64,000 nucleotides of DNA from Diospyros lotus (GCF_014633365.1 NC_068345.1:12222058-12286057), one strand, 5' to 3'. Positions 1 through 12,868 are shown, counted from the stretch's first letter. Translations and numbers: made by a program. The notes: generated by a model not told the origin, from the letters alone.

Positions 1-1240
1 TCATGATGATTAAGCTAGGGAATCTTTGTCTTACATGAGCATCATGTATTGTGCTCAAGATATTTGAAATATTTTGTGTTAGTTAAGTAGCAAGTAAGCT
101 ACTTGACTTATGCGTATTTCAAAAGTGTGTATGTAATAGTATGAATGAATAGATATTTGAATAAGTATGTCTTTATGATATATGTTGTGTTTTGTGCTTA
201 ATATATTTGAAATGTTTTATGTTCTTTATTTCAGTCAAGTAATGGTGAATTATTTGATTTATGAATGTTTCATGTGTATATTTATTATGTGGATAAAATA
301 TGTTGAAGAATGATTCTTATTTGAATCTAGAGAAAGGAAGTTTTTTAGTTGAGGAACATATATTGTTTTCAACTTATTGTCAAAACCATGTGTTTTAAGA
401 ATACTTCATTTATTATTTAAGACTTTCTATGCAACAAAGTGAATATATTTGGAAAGTTAGTTTTAACAAACTTTCATAAAGGACATTTATGTTTAAGTAT
501 CCTATGTGTTTGAGCTTAAGGCTTATAGTATTTAGATGATGAGAAAATTGAGTTTTATATTTAAACTCAATGTTTATGATATCTTAGATGTTATTTTGAT
601 GATATTCAAAACAATATATATTGATTAGATGATAATTGATTTAGGTATTGAGTATAGTCGAGTATGATTGAATAGCACTCGAGTAAATGCTCATTGTAAT
701 TGAGTAATTATTGTAAAGTTTTGGTTATGTCAAAAGCAATCAAGTAGTCATAGTGATAACCGAGTGAAATGCCTTTGTAATTGACTGAGAGTTATACACA
801 ATCGAATATATTCTTGTATTAGTCGAGTATGTCAAGCTCATAGTCGAGTATTTGTGTTTGGGGATTGATTATGAAGTTCTATTATCTTTTAATAAAAAAA
901 TTTCATGAGTAATCGAGTGTATGTTGATGTATAATCGACTATTAGTAAGTGATAATCAAGTATTTTATACAAGCTCTTTGTATCTCAAACATAATCAAAT
1001 ATTTGATGAGCATAATTAATTATCTGATGAGTATAATAGAGTACAGTTAAAAGATAATCGATTATTGAAATTTAATAATTGATCATCAATAATACCTTTT
1101 TTAGTCGAGTAAGAGCCAAATTTAGTTGAGTAAATGCGTGCTAAACTTGATTTTTATAGCTGTTAAACTAGTTGTTGAATTAGACGTTACAAGTGCATTT
1201 AATGCACAGTTTTGACCATTTAACTGTTGGTCTCTTGACA
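1..1240 (+). repeat. LTR-like repeat with TCGAGTA motif array (left part cut by window edge)
   Basis: This AT-rich stretch has no credible gene. From about 640 to 1140 the short motif TCGAGTA, or close variants (ATCGAGT, TTGAGTA, ATCGACT), recurs every 20-40 bases on the plus strand, for example at 677-684 and 841-850. The array is followed by a segment with TGCATTTAATGCA near 1193, which resembles the position just after the arrays in the related repeats at 3.1-4.5 kb and 31.9-33.0 kb. I read it as the 5' half of an LTR-like repeat that is broken or joined at about 1240 to an oppositely oriented relative. The family assignment is inference; the motif recurrence is seen directly. Confidence 0.45.
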
Positions 1241-1244
1241 CACA

Positions 1245-2160
1245 ATGGCCACTTAAGAAGAGAGGGGGTGAATTGAGTGATAAAAACTTTTTAAATCTAT
1301 TTTTTTCCTTTTCAAACTCTTGAGCTTTTCTTATACAAAAAAAAATATTTGTTATAAATATATATGTTATTTGAGAGTGATAGCAATATAAATACACCAA
1401 CAATCACAATATTAACACAAGATATATAGTGGTTTAGTGTCTCCAACATCTACATCCACTCTCTCAAGGTCAACTCGATACTTGAGGTTCCACTATAACC
1501 ACACCTAGGTTTTCTAACAAGTTCACTTAGGAAACTTTTACACAACACCAAGGTTTTCCCCTTAACTCACCCTGACAACTAATATAACCCACCTAAATTA
1601 CAACGAGTTCCAGGTTGCCACTCACAATCCACAATTAATACAAATAAATAATTCTATATACAATAAACTTTGACTAATATGGATATGAATACAAAAACAA
1701 ATATTACAAGGCAAATATATAAATGATACAAGAATTACCAACAAGAAGAAATTTTATTTTTCTTTGCCTTGAGCTCCATATTGATTGATCTTTGTAACTT
1801 GAGCTTTGGGTTGCTTTGCATGAGATCTTGAGAGCTTGGGTGTGCCTTAGAATAATAGATCTTGATAGTACATTAGCCTTCTCCAAAAATCTCTTCTTGA
1901 TATATATACTTGAGCTTTCAATAAATCTATAACAGCTAGAAAAATTTGATCGTTAGAGTCTAAAAGTCGACTGTTCTAAAACAAAAGTCGACTTCCATTT
2001 TAAGTAAGAGTCAACTTTTCAAAATACACCAATGTTGTCAAGTCGACTCTGCATAACTTGTTCTCAGCTGGGTCGACTCTACATAACCCACAGTCGACTG
2101 TCTCTCACCAAGAGTCGACTCTCAATCCAGATTTTTAGAAAAATTTGATTTGCTTGATGA
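1245..2160 (-). repeat. LTR-like repeat with AGTCGACT array, minus orientation
   Basis: Read on the minus strand, this segment has an array of AGTCGACT motifs (about 1960-2125), then a TATATATA stretch (1901-1908). It then has a stretch ending in CAATTCACCCCCTCT at about 1262-1276, which is the same end signature seen in the repeats at 3.1, 20.5, 31.9 and 49.7 kb. Spacing between motif copies is about 20-35 bases. This is consistent with an LTR or solo LTR carrying its own promoter. I could not fix termini or a target duplication. The open frames here are short and chance-like. Confidence 0.45.
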
Positions 2161-3087
2161 TACAATGCATAGCATGAATATATTATAACATATTTACATT
2201 TATTTAATTTAAGTAAATGTCTACATAAATGTAAATAAGAAACTACCCCCATTTGGATTTAATAAAAATTTAAAAAAAATCAAAAACTATAACAATAAAA
2301 AAATAAAATTTTGGATGTAGTACAAATTCGGGATTTAACGATTTTACCACTTCCAAAAATACATATATTTTATTTATTAAAAAATTCATTAAAATCCATT
2401 TTAACAACAATGAATATTAGTTATCAAAATACCGGAAAATAGTTTTTCAAAATAAAATATTTTCTTATATACCCCATTATAATGCGTTAATCTTCCAGAC
2501 TTAGAAAAATAACATTTCTTGGTTCATTTTGATACACAAAATACTATAATACTTAAAATATGTTTTCCACCATAAGATATATTAAAAATCTATTAGGGGA
2601 TATAAATATAACAAAAATAGTTTTATTAAAATTATGTTTTGTTAAACATCAAAATACACAATAGGTTTATTTGAGCAATTTGGCTCAACATTAACCTATA
2701 AAAATGCTCTAAATTTTTCATAAATCATTTAGCATAATATTTGAATATTCTAATAATTATTTTATGGAAAAAGAATGTTATCCTTGCAAATCTCATTCTT
2801 TTTTACAACAACTATGAAATGAGATGAAGATGAAGAACAAGACGGTGGGTTTTGAAATTATTTCTACTATTTTGAGCCAAAAAAATTCTTCAAGCTTACA
2901 TCTTCAATTAGAAAAAGATAGAAAAATTGCTTATTATCTTCATATTCTTTCTATCTTTCTTATCTTTGTGAAAATCTAAACTTGTGATTTGTACTCTATC
3001 TTGTAAGAGCTTCTCTAAGTGTTCTAAATTGTAAACCTTTCTTATCTTGTTGAGGTTACATTTGATCCCTAAAAGGCAAGAGGTTAC
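2161..3087. other. AT-rich spacer, no gene seen
   Basis: No coding region or RNA gene is visible. The last 200 bases (about 2870-3085) resemble the downstream, leader-like part of the LTR-like repeats in plus orientation (TCTTGTAAGAGCTTCTC followed by GTTGAGGTTACA). The neighbouring repeat may therefore have inserted into an older copy. The rest is low-complexity AT-rich sequence. Confidence 0.3.
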
Positions 3088-4508
3088 TGTTATAATTGTA
3101 TAGCAATGGCACCATAACCCAAGATGGGCGTGAATTGGGTTATTTAAAAAATAATTGAACTTAAAGAACTATTTGCTTATAAAATGAGTTTTTAAAACCA
3201 ATACTTGAAAGTCATTTGGGAAATACTCATCACAATAAATGAATCTTAAGAATAAACGCAATAGAGGGACACAAGTGATTTATAGTGGTTCAACTTAAAC
3301 TAAGCCTAATTCACTTCCTTAGCTCTTTATTAAGGATTTTCAAGCAATCCATTAAAAACCTCCTATCACACCAAATAAGCTCTCTAGCATAAACCGCTAG
3401 GAATTACAAGCCTCCTACTTTGATAAGTAGGTTCTCTAGCAACATGTTTGGTAATACAACCTCTTGCTTAGACAAGCAAGACATTTAGCAACAAGTTAGG
3501 CAATACTATCTTCTACAATTAATGTAGGCCCTCTAGCAACAAGCTAGGTTATGCAAAATATTTTACAGAGAATAGATTCTAAGAGATGAATCTCTTAGAT
3601 ACAAAAATATCTCAAATGATAATGCAAGGCTTGAAAATAAACTTTACAAAGTGAATGCAAAGCCTTGGAGAGAAAAATGAATGGAACAATGAAACACAAA
3701 ATGAATGTGCACTTGAAAGCTTATAATATGATCGCTTGTTTTTTTTTTTTTTTAATCATCCATCTACTCTCTATTTATAGTGCTTGAGCTCTTTCAAAAA
3801 TATAGTTGTTTGTGATAGGTGGAGCGTCTTGAGCAAGTTTTCAAACTAGCCATTGGAAGCATCTAACAAAGAAACGATTGACAGATTTAAGGAATCGATC
3901 AACAAGTTAACTTAAATTTGAAAATCGGTCGACAGTTTATGAAAAACGGTTGACACCTTCTTATGAAAACATTTTGTCGGTTAACAATTTATAATAAAAC
4001 TATTGACAATCTCAAAGCAAATTACAAACCATCAAGAATAAGCATTCTACCGATCGACAGCCCTAAGATGAATAGTCGACAGCCAGAAGCATACTAACCA
4101 AAATGGTCGACAATTTACAAGAGTTCTATCGACAATTTTGTCCAAAATGTCAAAACGATCGACAGGTTTCTAGAACCAGTTGACAAATGATCTTCTGCCT
4201 TTGAAAAAATTTTGTTCTATTTTGATCAATGGTTCAAAACTAATTTTTGAAAATCATTTAAGAGAGTCATATAAATCATAATACTTATATTTTTCTAATC
4301 TCCATTTAGACATTTTGTTAATGAGATAATCTTTATTTGAGAAAGATGAAATTAATTTTTATTTTAGCTTGAAATTGATGTTTGTCTTAATTAAAAAGTA
4401 ATGGTATAAGATAACATATAAAGGTAATTTTGTTTTTCATCATCAAAACCACTTTTCAACATCAAAATCAAAATACCAAAACAAATATCAAAATATCATT
4501 CTCTAACA
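3088..4508 (-). repeat. LTR-like repeat with GGTCGACAG array and TATA box
   Basis: On the minus strand this begins TGTTAGAGAATGA (ending at 4508), a typical plant copia LTR start, and ends in TATAACA at 3088, so it has TG...CA ends. An array of CTGTCGACC motifs and degenerate forms spans about 3850-4190, with about ten copies spaced 20-45 bases apart. A TATAAATAG box follows at 3771-3779, then a transcribed-looking region with repeated CTAGCAACAAG-type blocks, then the CAATTCACGCCC end signature near 3130. I did not find a matching 5-bp target duplication. It is best read as an LTR or solo LTR of an unnamed family; the array motif is shared with the copy at 31.9-33.0 kb. Confidence 0.5.
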
Positions 4509-7061
4509 AAATCAATTTCAATTTCAATGCTTATCTCCCCCTTTTTGTTATAAATAAAAGAGGTTTGACTTTTGAAAACAAACTCCCCCTTAAACTAAAG
4601 ACTTAAAAATAATTGAGTTTGAGAAACACTTGCACCAAATTTCTTGGAACAATAGCTTCCCCTTGAGATGACGCAAACAACATCGTTAATCAATTAAAAA
4701 TGATGAGTTATCTATATGATGAAAGCCCCAGCAACACATTTTCGCCAGCCCCAGCAAGCCATGCTGCTATGCACAATCAACTGCGACGAAAGCTTCTACA
4801 AGGGTTACCCCTACTCCCATCAAGGGGATATCCAACATTCAATCAGCCTCTCTTTTTTATGGTGCAAGTGCAAGACTTCTCCCACCTACTCAGCGCTTAC
4901 CAAGAGTCTAATGATGCACTGAAGAAGCAACACGTAGTTAGCTTCAGGCATACCATCACGTGGCAGTGCATACACCTGAAAGATGTAGCTCCTCAAGCGA
5001 AAAAGGAAGGAGCACCCAAGTATCACACCTTCACACTCCTCATGAGAACACTTTACTGTGGTGCCTACGAGTTTGGTTCACCTTCTCCTTCTAATAAGCC
5101 TCGGGGGAAAAAGCCCACACCCAATTTGTCTCTAAAAATAAGCTAAATTGAACTTTGACCATGCATTCCATCACAAACGCATTCAAACAAGTCTATTAGC
5201 TAAATTTACTATGCAAATGCAACCATCACAAACAATATATATTAAATAAAAGATCAATATCAATTCTCTTGAGAAACCCATCAACCACATCTTTACCTGC
5301 AGCATTCTGTTGTACACATTTGAAATACTTTTTCTTTCTACTACATGAGCCTTAACAACAATAATAAGGCTGCTTCATCGTGACCAGGTCATTGGTTGGA
5401 GTTATAAAAGTGACCTCTTTGCAAAAGGCGATTGGGTGGAAGCGGGCAAAAAGCTGTATAAAAATACAGTGAGTGTCGTGCACTTCCAGCCACCACAGGC
5501 GTAACTACCTTCTCCAGATATTCAACGTCAGTGCAGTATTCAAAAGTCATTTGTCAAACATTGAGAGAATAACCTTATATAACCCATATCTAGCTATTAA
5601 TGACTATACAGTAACACCTTCAATCACAGAAATTCACACGCCAGAGCCTGGAATGCAGTATGAACATGGCTGATAACCTGATGCAGGAACTCCATTTAGA
5701 GTCTTAAGGCTACCTAATGTGAAATCCACACTGCCATTTCTTCTAAAGCACATATCAGTTTGATCCCCAGAAAGCAAAATCACTTGATACAGTGACATAT
5801 TATTCAGAAAGCAAACGCAGTGACTCAACTCTCTCCAACTCCAATCACCCACCTGGGAAGCCTGCGAGGTTCAGCTACTAGCAGCATTCTTCTATTTTCC
5901 TACAGCTATATGCATCAATAGGAAGTTTATTTATGCAGTCCATTTTCACTAAGAAGTTTATTTATACATCGCTAGTTTATAAGTTAGTATTTTTCCAGTC
6001 CAAAACAGATTTGAGATTAATGATAAACAATGAAAGTTTAAGGCATAGATGGTGCAAAAACTAATGCATCTTTCAACACTAGAATTCAACCAAGAAGATT
6101 GGAAATTTGGAATACAGCATAACGTTTACATCCTTTTTTGTTTTTGCCTGATAAATACAGTGTAGTGCTCCAATGAACCCTTCTGTGTCCATAGACAAGC
6201 TTATGCAAGTCTCCTGTTCGCCTTCTAAAAATAAGAGAGCCTGTGAAAAGATGCACATATCCAAAGTGACACAGAATGATCAAGAGAAAGATAGCTTTGG
6301 TAACAATTGAAGCAAAACCAAGAACAAGAGCACCCAAGAATAAACTAAAAACTCAATCAATAAACTCCAATCATTTCTCAAACCAACATCAATAATCAAA
6401 AGCTACTTTCAATTACATCCTAAACTTACCATACGTAGGCAACTAATAACCTTATCTACTCTAAATAGGATTCCACAATCCCACTCTAATTAGGATCTGA
6501 TTGAACATACTGACTAAAGGAAACAAAAGGAAATAGGAGATAAACAAAAGAAATAAACTAAACAATGTTAATTCCTATTTCTACTTCTCTGCCCTACATT
6601 GCACAGTCACTTCCTACAGCCAAAATCAAATTCCGGCATCAACTGATAAAAAAAGAAGGATTTTCTGATTCAATATCTGGATTACGCACCATTAGAACAT
6701 TTTTAGTGCTATTATCATTTATAATGATAGCAACTTCAAAACATACCCTCTGGTCACACTCGCCCCGTCCCAAGGGAAAAAACGAAACAGTATCATTTGA
6801 TGACCCAGGATTACAAGGCAGTACTAATAAAGATGCAAAAACAATTTATCATAAAAACAAAGCTACTTTTGTTACAGAATTACTGTAGCCACTCAGGGGA
6901 CTCAAAATTTCAAATAAAACGCATCATTCTCAACATAAAGCATTTCAAAAGGTTGCATCACTCTATAAAACTCAACGGCAATAACTATCCTTAAGCAGTA
7001 TAAAAACAAGAATAATTTAGGAGAGTTAAACAAGAATTTCTAGTCCACGTTCATATAAGCT
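4509..7061. other. Intergenic region downstream of the leucyl-tRNA synthetase gene
   Basis: I recognise no gene here. A 148-codon open frame lies at 4700-5146 on the plus strand. Its composition is more gene-like than its surroundings, but the product matches no family I know, and it has neither a convincing promoter nor supported introns. The part nearest 7061 should include the 3'UTR and poly(A) site of the minus-strand synthetase gene. Confidence 0.35.
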
Positions 7062-10000
7062 TTACTCGCTGAGGAAGATAGCAGTAGGATTTCCTGGAGA
7101 TGGTGGGTTCTGATTTAACAGTGAGGCATGGGTGCCAGCTTTTCTAACTGCATCGGGATCTGTGGCAGACAAAATCTCCAAACGCTCAAGACCAAGCTGC
7201 CGCTTGATCAACTCTGAATTCTCCTCCAGAACAGCCATCTCACCAAATGGCAACCTCAAATCCAAGGAGTGAACCCCAACAGCAATGACCTCATCTTTCT
7301 TGAACCTCAAGAAAGGCATGCAAAGCTTCTGGATCTGCTTAAAATTTGTTTCCTGACCAATCAAACTCTGCTGCAACGCCTCTAAGATCTCTCTGTCAGG
7401 TGCAAAAGAAAGGGTTGTGCTGTCAAACTTGCTTCTGAGTATATTTAAGCATTCCCTTTTCCAGCCATCAAACTGCTCATTGACAAATATTAGACCGATC
7501 ATTGGTTTGTTTGGTTGAGCAGATACATTTCCCTTCACTTTCTTTGAACCAGAAACTTGCTTCTGAAGCAGCTTCCTCATTGAGGCAATTGAATCCTGCA
7601 AATATTTGTTGGCTTTTTTAAGAGTAAGATTAGGTAAATCAGCATCAGGCCACCCAGCTTTGATAACAAACCCATCCTTCTTTAAAAGCTTCCTCCAAAC
7701 ATATTCAGCATAGTGCGGGCAAATTGGTGCTAGAAGCCTTGTTTGGACATCCATAAACTGCCATAGCAGGTCACGGTTCATGCCCCCTGTGCCACAAGAA
7801 AACCTGTACTCATCCCTTGCAGCCTGCAGATCATAGAATCCAGTTTTGAGAGCTTCCCGGAACAAATACTCACTGTAGTTCTTCTCTGTTGTTCCAACAG
7901 CAATGTTTATCTCATTAGCAAATACATGGTCATAATAAGTAGAAGGAGGACCACTTCGTAAAGATGACTCAGCTGCAAGAAGCTCCTCCATCCATGTTAT
8001 CTCTTTCGTGAGCCTCAAGATTGCAGCATTAGCTGTTTCAAATACAAAGTTTGCATCATCCATGCCATCCCCAGCATCAGCAAGAGAGAATCTAGTGGCA
8101 TCAGCTGAGAACTCCTCCATAGCTTGACGAAGTGTTCGGAAGTTCCCTGTAGACTTGGACATTTTCTCGGAATTTAACATAATGTGCCCATTGCATCTAA
8201 ACCCCTGGGGCCAATGGTGCTTGGGCAGAAGAGCTGTGTGGTTATAGATGCAAAAAGTGAGGTGATTCTGAATGAGATCTTTACCTGAAAATGTGAAAAG
8301 CATAATGTCAGTATGACAATGTCAAGAAAGGAGGAAATAAAAAGGAAAAGAAAAGAAAGATAGGAAGAAAATACGATGTTTGTACTACTAGTACATCAAC
8401 CAGCCAACATAACACTTGCAATGAGGACAACGAATATTTAACCACAAAAGTCATGGTGACAAAGTTGTATAGAATGTTTTAAGGGGGGGAAGAAAAAGAC
8501 AGAGCTACATTAATTTCTTTCATTTTTTTCTTTTGTGTTGAGGGACAAACCACAAGGTTAACGGCCAATCAACAAGCAAAAACTTACAGTCATACTAATG
8601 TGAGGCAAAAATCTAAAGCAATAACAAACAAAAATATGAAAGATACATGTACCTGAAACCCGAAGATCAAATGGATACCAATATTCAAACTCCTGTTTCA
8701 TTTTATTAAGAAGAGAAGAAGATATGTCTGAAGATTTAGGGTATGGACCACCGCAGAACAAGAACTCCCAGACCTCATCTGTCAGTTGCTCTGGTTTAAC
8801 TGATGAAGTATCAGATCCATACATATCACCTTTCTGTAACAGATGGCAGACTGTATAATATGCCATGTAAAGGGTTGAATCTGATAAGGATTCTACAAGA
8901 AACTCCTCATCCCAAGGAATTCGAGTACCAAGACCAAAATTACGAGAACAGGCCCATTGGTTTAGCCAACTCAATGTATGCTCAAAGCCATGCCGAGTCT
9001 CATCAGAAAAGAGATTCATAGCAGCTAAACAATCCTCTGCCTCCTGCCTCCAATTTGGTTCCCCATAAGTGATGTACCATTGATCGGTCAAAGCAACAAC
9101 ACACTCATCCCCAGATCTTGAAATTACCTTCTTCTCAGGCTCACTATACATCACTGCTTCTCCAAGCTCAAGAAGCCTGCTCCTGATCAAATTCTTTGCC
9201 TCTTGGACTCTCATCCCAGCATATTCCCCAACAAGCATAGTTCCCTCATAGAACCCTCCCTTGTAGATTTTTTTCTTGGCCTCTTCAAGCTTCTGCCTCT
9301 CATTCTGGCTCTTGATCTTCATGTCTACACAGACCTTTTCAGCAGGTTTATCTCCAAATTCAGGGGTGTTAATTATTGGAATAACATCAAATGGCAAGAT
9401 CCACTCATCCTTCACACCAAACTTGGCCCTAAAAGCCGGTTTTGATTTCAAATCATGAAGAGACATAAAATCATCAGGCGAATCGCTAGGCACACTAGTC
9501 ACAATCCCAGTACCTTTGTCAGTAAGAATTGACAGCATGGGCAGCGAGTATATAACCTCATTGAATGCTAACGGAGACCTTAAAGGCAACCCAATTAAAT
9601 CATTACCAGTCAGCTCCACCAAACAAGAAGGCTTTTCTGGGACTCGTGACAGTTTCTGATATGCAAGGTTAAGAGCTGCCCGGTACGTCAAGATAAAAAC
9701 ATCAGTTTCATTTATCTCAAAAGCCCCATACTTCCCCTGTGGCAATACCCAAGCATTTGTTTGCCCATACATAGTTTCAGGTCTCAATGTCGCAGCTGCA
9801 AGGTATACTTTCCTATCTGCCAGCACACTCAACTTTTGAGGAAGAGGAGGAACAACTTCCATTTTAATCAGAGTGTATTCTTGGGGTAAGACACCTTCAC
9901 CTGAAGCACGATCATGATCAGCACATGGCTGGCCATCTAAAGGGGAATAGATTGTGTATCTAAGGTCCTTGACAATTTTACCCAACTTCTTCAATTTCCT

Positions 10001-10714
10001 CATCTGCCATCGAACAAATCGATCAAAGAATGGGTTCATATCAGTTGTGATAAAAGTGCGCCTCCAGTCACAGCCTAGGCCAAACGCCTTCAGGTCCTCT
10101 ACAGCGAGAGGGGGAAAATAAGTCAGCCAGTAATATGGGTCCTGAAACTTGGATATCTCATCATCTGAGAGGCCATAACTTTGCATTATCTCCCACTGAT
10201 ACTTATCTCCTCCTGACTTTGCTGCTGCCTTGGACTTTTTCCCTTTAAATTTATCAGGTGCGCCCTGGTTTCCTGCATCAGATTCATCTGGTTGTGGATC
10301 CGGGTCAGCGTTTTTCTCCTCTTCAACAGTATGAAATGCAGGCGGGTTACCAAATTTCTGAATCTCCCGGCAAAGTTTGTCAGCCGACGCCTTAATCGGC
10401 ATCCCAGTACAGTGAAAAGCAAAGGGTAAGAGCACATTAGCTCCCCTAAGTCGATGATATGCTGCAGCAAATTCAAGCTTGGACAGAGAGAATGCATGGC
10501 CCAGGTGAAGATAGCCATTCATGTAAGGGAAAGGAAAATTCCCGAAGAATTTCTCGCCTGGGTTGGGAGGCGTTTCTAAAGAATCAGCTCTAAAAACGTC
10601 TTTCTCTTTCCACCACTCCTGGACCAGCCCCTCGATCTCCAGAAGCCGGTCCCTCCGTGAATAGCTTTTACCACTCTCGGTGTTTGAAGACATTTCACTG
10701 CCAGCTGCTGCCAT
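7062..10714 (-). CDS. Leucine--tRNA ligase, cytosolic
   Basis: This enzyme attaches leucine to tRNA-Leu for cytosolic translation. The coding exons are 10714-8653 and 8284-7062, joined across a GT-AG intron (8285-8652) that splits a Gly codon. Together they give 1094 residues, the usual size for plant cytosolic LeuRS. The class I signatures are present: HLGH at residues 70-73, inside PYMNGYLHLGH, and KMSKS at 728-732, just after the exon junction. The editing (CP1) domain lies between them, with LRPETMYGQTNAWV and GTGIVTSVPSDSPDD. The C-terminal anticodon-binding region and the eukaryote-type extension are in exon 2. I chose the ATG at 10714 because the upstream in-frame codons to 10756 look like the end of a 5'UTR intron: CAG lies directly before this ATG. 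No organellar transit peptide is seen, which supports a cytosolic enzyme. No disruption was found. Confidence 0.95.
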
Positions 10715-11209
10715 CTGCTGATCCCAAAATCGACAGAAACTGGAGAACGCAAACAAGCAATCATCTCAATGATAAGTACACCATTGCAGATTGAGAATGA
10801 GATAGACAACATCCTCAAAACAATTTGGCCCTCACATTACCTCAGCAAACAAACAGATCTTAGCACATCAGAAAAGCAAAAACAATTCGCATAATAAAAA
10901 AGGAAAGAAAAATTAAAACCAAAGAAGAACGGATGTATAATTTTCAACCATATACGTTTACTTACTATTCGAACTTGCAGACATTAACGCGCAGAAACTA
11001 ACAATACTGTGCACAAAATAATCACACAGGGAAAATGAAGCGAAAGTGTCAAAGTTTCAACCATACATTAAAAACAGCAATTAGACCAGTAACAGAAAAA
11101 AGAGCAAAACACATCAATCACACGCGTTATAAAGTGAATATGAGCAACCAAAATAAAAAATAAAAAAATAAAAACAAAAAATGGAAGAACGTGGGAGTTC
11201 ATTTCTCAC
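10715..11209 (-). other. Inferred 5'UTR intron of the leucyl-tRNA synthetase gene
   Basis: On the minus strand a donor GTGAGAAAT starts at 11209, and an acceptor ending GATCAGCAG lies immediately before the start codon. The 495-bp segment between them is AT-rich like other introns here. This is splice-signal inference without transcript evidence. If it is right, the first exon is noncoding and the start codon is the first triplet after the splice. Confidence 0.55.
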
Positions 11210-11640
11210 CTTAATTTTGCCTGTAACCTGAAAAGACCATCAGTAGAAATCCTTGACTGAAGAGGACGTCTCAGGACTTGAGACGCCACAGTGGAACAAA
11301 GGGAAGCAGGAACTAGGGTTTTCTTTTTCCTTAGGTATAACTGGTGAAATAGATTTCAAGACGAAAGAAGAAGAAGAAGAAGAGCGAGATCGGGAAGAAG
11401 AAAGGCAGTCAATTTCTGGAAGAAGACCGTCCACGGGGATACCACAGAGAGAGGTTCGGAAACAGGACGAGGGCCGGAGGCGGCGAACGGACCAGTGGGC
11501 GGAGTGTTAATAGGAGAGAAAGAGGCCGGTGGCTGTGGCGGAGTCCTGATAGAGGAGAGAGACGATTGCAAGCATTTATATAGCAGAGGGCTAAAATAGT
11601 CAAAAGCATGTACGTTGTTCATCCCCAATCTCGGAGGGAA
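11210..11640 (-). promoter_or_regulatory. 5'UTR exon and promoter region of the leucyl-tRNA synthetase gene
   Basis: This stretch is GC-richer than its surroundings and lies directly upstream of the synthetase gene. It has a CT-rich strand (minus) around 11350-11410, as is common in plant 5'UTRs, and a TATATAAA-like stretch near 11575-11583. Several short open frames on both strands overlap each other and look like chance. The start site is not determined. Confidence 0.45.
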
Positions 11641-11760
11641 ACAGTCTGTAAATTTCTTTAGTTTCCCCCAAACCCTGTTAGGGTTAAAGGAGTTTATTTA
11701 TCATAATATATCGTCCATTGATTCTATTCTATCTGTCGATCTCTATGGGCAGGGGATAAA

Positions 11761-11864
11761 AGGGGAAGAATCATATGCAAAGGGGAGCACAATTTACCAC
11801 CAAATTGGATAAAGGGGAAGAATCATATGCAAAGGGGAGCACAATTTGCCACCAAATTAGAAGT
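11761..11864. repeat. 52-bp tandem duplication
   Basis: Two adjacent copies of a 52-base unit beginning AGGGGAAGAATCATATGC (11761-11812 and 11813-11864) differ at only a few positions. They lie upstream of the synthetase promoter and just left of the copia element. No function is apparent. Confidence 0.85.
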
Positions 11865-12075
11865 TAAAAAGGTTGGAAAATATTATTTGTATTCTTTAAA
11901 CGAGATAATATATTTAAAATGACAAAAATACCTCTCATTCAAATAATAGGTGTATGACTAAAATATCTCTCACTTAAAATAATAAAATGACACAAGGTGA
12001 TAAGGCACGATAAGTATTTTAGTCATTTATATACGTGTATAATTCAAAATATAATCTTCGATATATAAGTATCAT

Positions 12076-12855
12076 GCTCAACGTGAGTTTTGAATAACTC
12101 ATAATAGCTTAAGCTAACTCACTCCAACTCAACTCCAGCTCACTTTAACTCAAGTCAACTCAAAGTAGCTGGATCCAGATTGAGGGAGTGACACTGCTAG
12201 CTAAGTGAGGTATCGTCACGTAAGGTGGCAGTGACATGTCATCGGGTGATGACATGGAAGCGTACATGGACCACTAGGCAATTGACATGTGACTTAACCA
12301 CTTGCTGACACATGACAACACATAAGTCTCTCTCTCTTCCTTATGGATGAAAGGTCGCCATGATGAATAAGTGTCTCTTCATCAAGAAAGGGTGTCAGGG
12401 GTGGTTATGGGTGGTTATTTGGAAGGTACCACACATCTTTTCGCACCAAGTTGGTTATGGGTGGTTACTTGGAAGGTCCATGCACCATTTTACCAAAGAC
12501 AAGTCCTTTGGGAAGGGGTGACACTCAAATATAAATAGAGCACCACCCATTTCATCCAAGGTATCAATTTTGAGAGCTTTTTCTTTATATATCACAAAGT
12601 AAAAGAAAAGAGAATAGGATTGAATGATTATATAAGTATTCTTCTAATGAGAAGAATAAGAAACAAGCAAGGAAGGCATATTGGATTGTGAAAATATTTT
12701 GGTTGTTACTTATTTAAGTTGGTAGTCAAATTGCCTTTGGTGTGGAGTTGTGTTTCTACTTCAAATTGATCCTAGCATTTAAAAGGTAGAGTTATCTATC
12801 TTGGAGTTATCAAAATAAGATTTTATTCTGCTACTTTACCGTAAGAAATCTTTCA
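12076..12855 (+). repeat. Left LTR of the copia element (5'-truncated)
   Basis: It aligns with 18870-19648 of the right LTR over about 780 bases and ends in TCTTTCA. The bases left of 12076 are unrelated to the first 104 bases of the right LTR. A TATAAATAG box lies at about 12530-12538. Its upstream part is rich in repeated AACTCA/AACTCC motifs and a GACATGTCATC/GATGACATG inverted pair. In the right LTR the TATA box is degraded (TATTAATAG). Confidence 0.9.
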
Positions 12856-12856
12856 A

Positions 12857-12868
12857 TGGTATTAGAGC
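12857..12868 (+). other. Primer binding site (tRNA-iMet type)
   Basis: TGGTATTAGAGC lies one base after the left LTR. It matches the canonical plant copia site TGGTATCAGAGC at 11 of 12 positions. Confidence 0.85.

Noticed and set aside
640..1140. CRISPR-like array
   Set aside because: Repeats are only 6-8 bp, degenerate and unevenly spaced in plant nuclear DNA; there are no 25-35 bp identical repeats and no cas genes.
8803..10518. Short frames on both strands within the leucyl-tRNA synthetase exons
   Set aside because: Shadows of the real gene in other frames.
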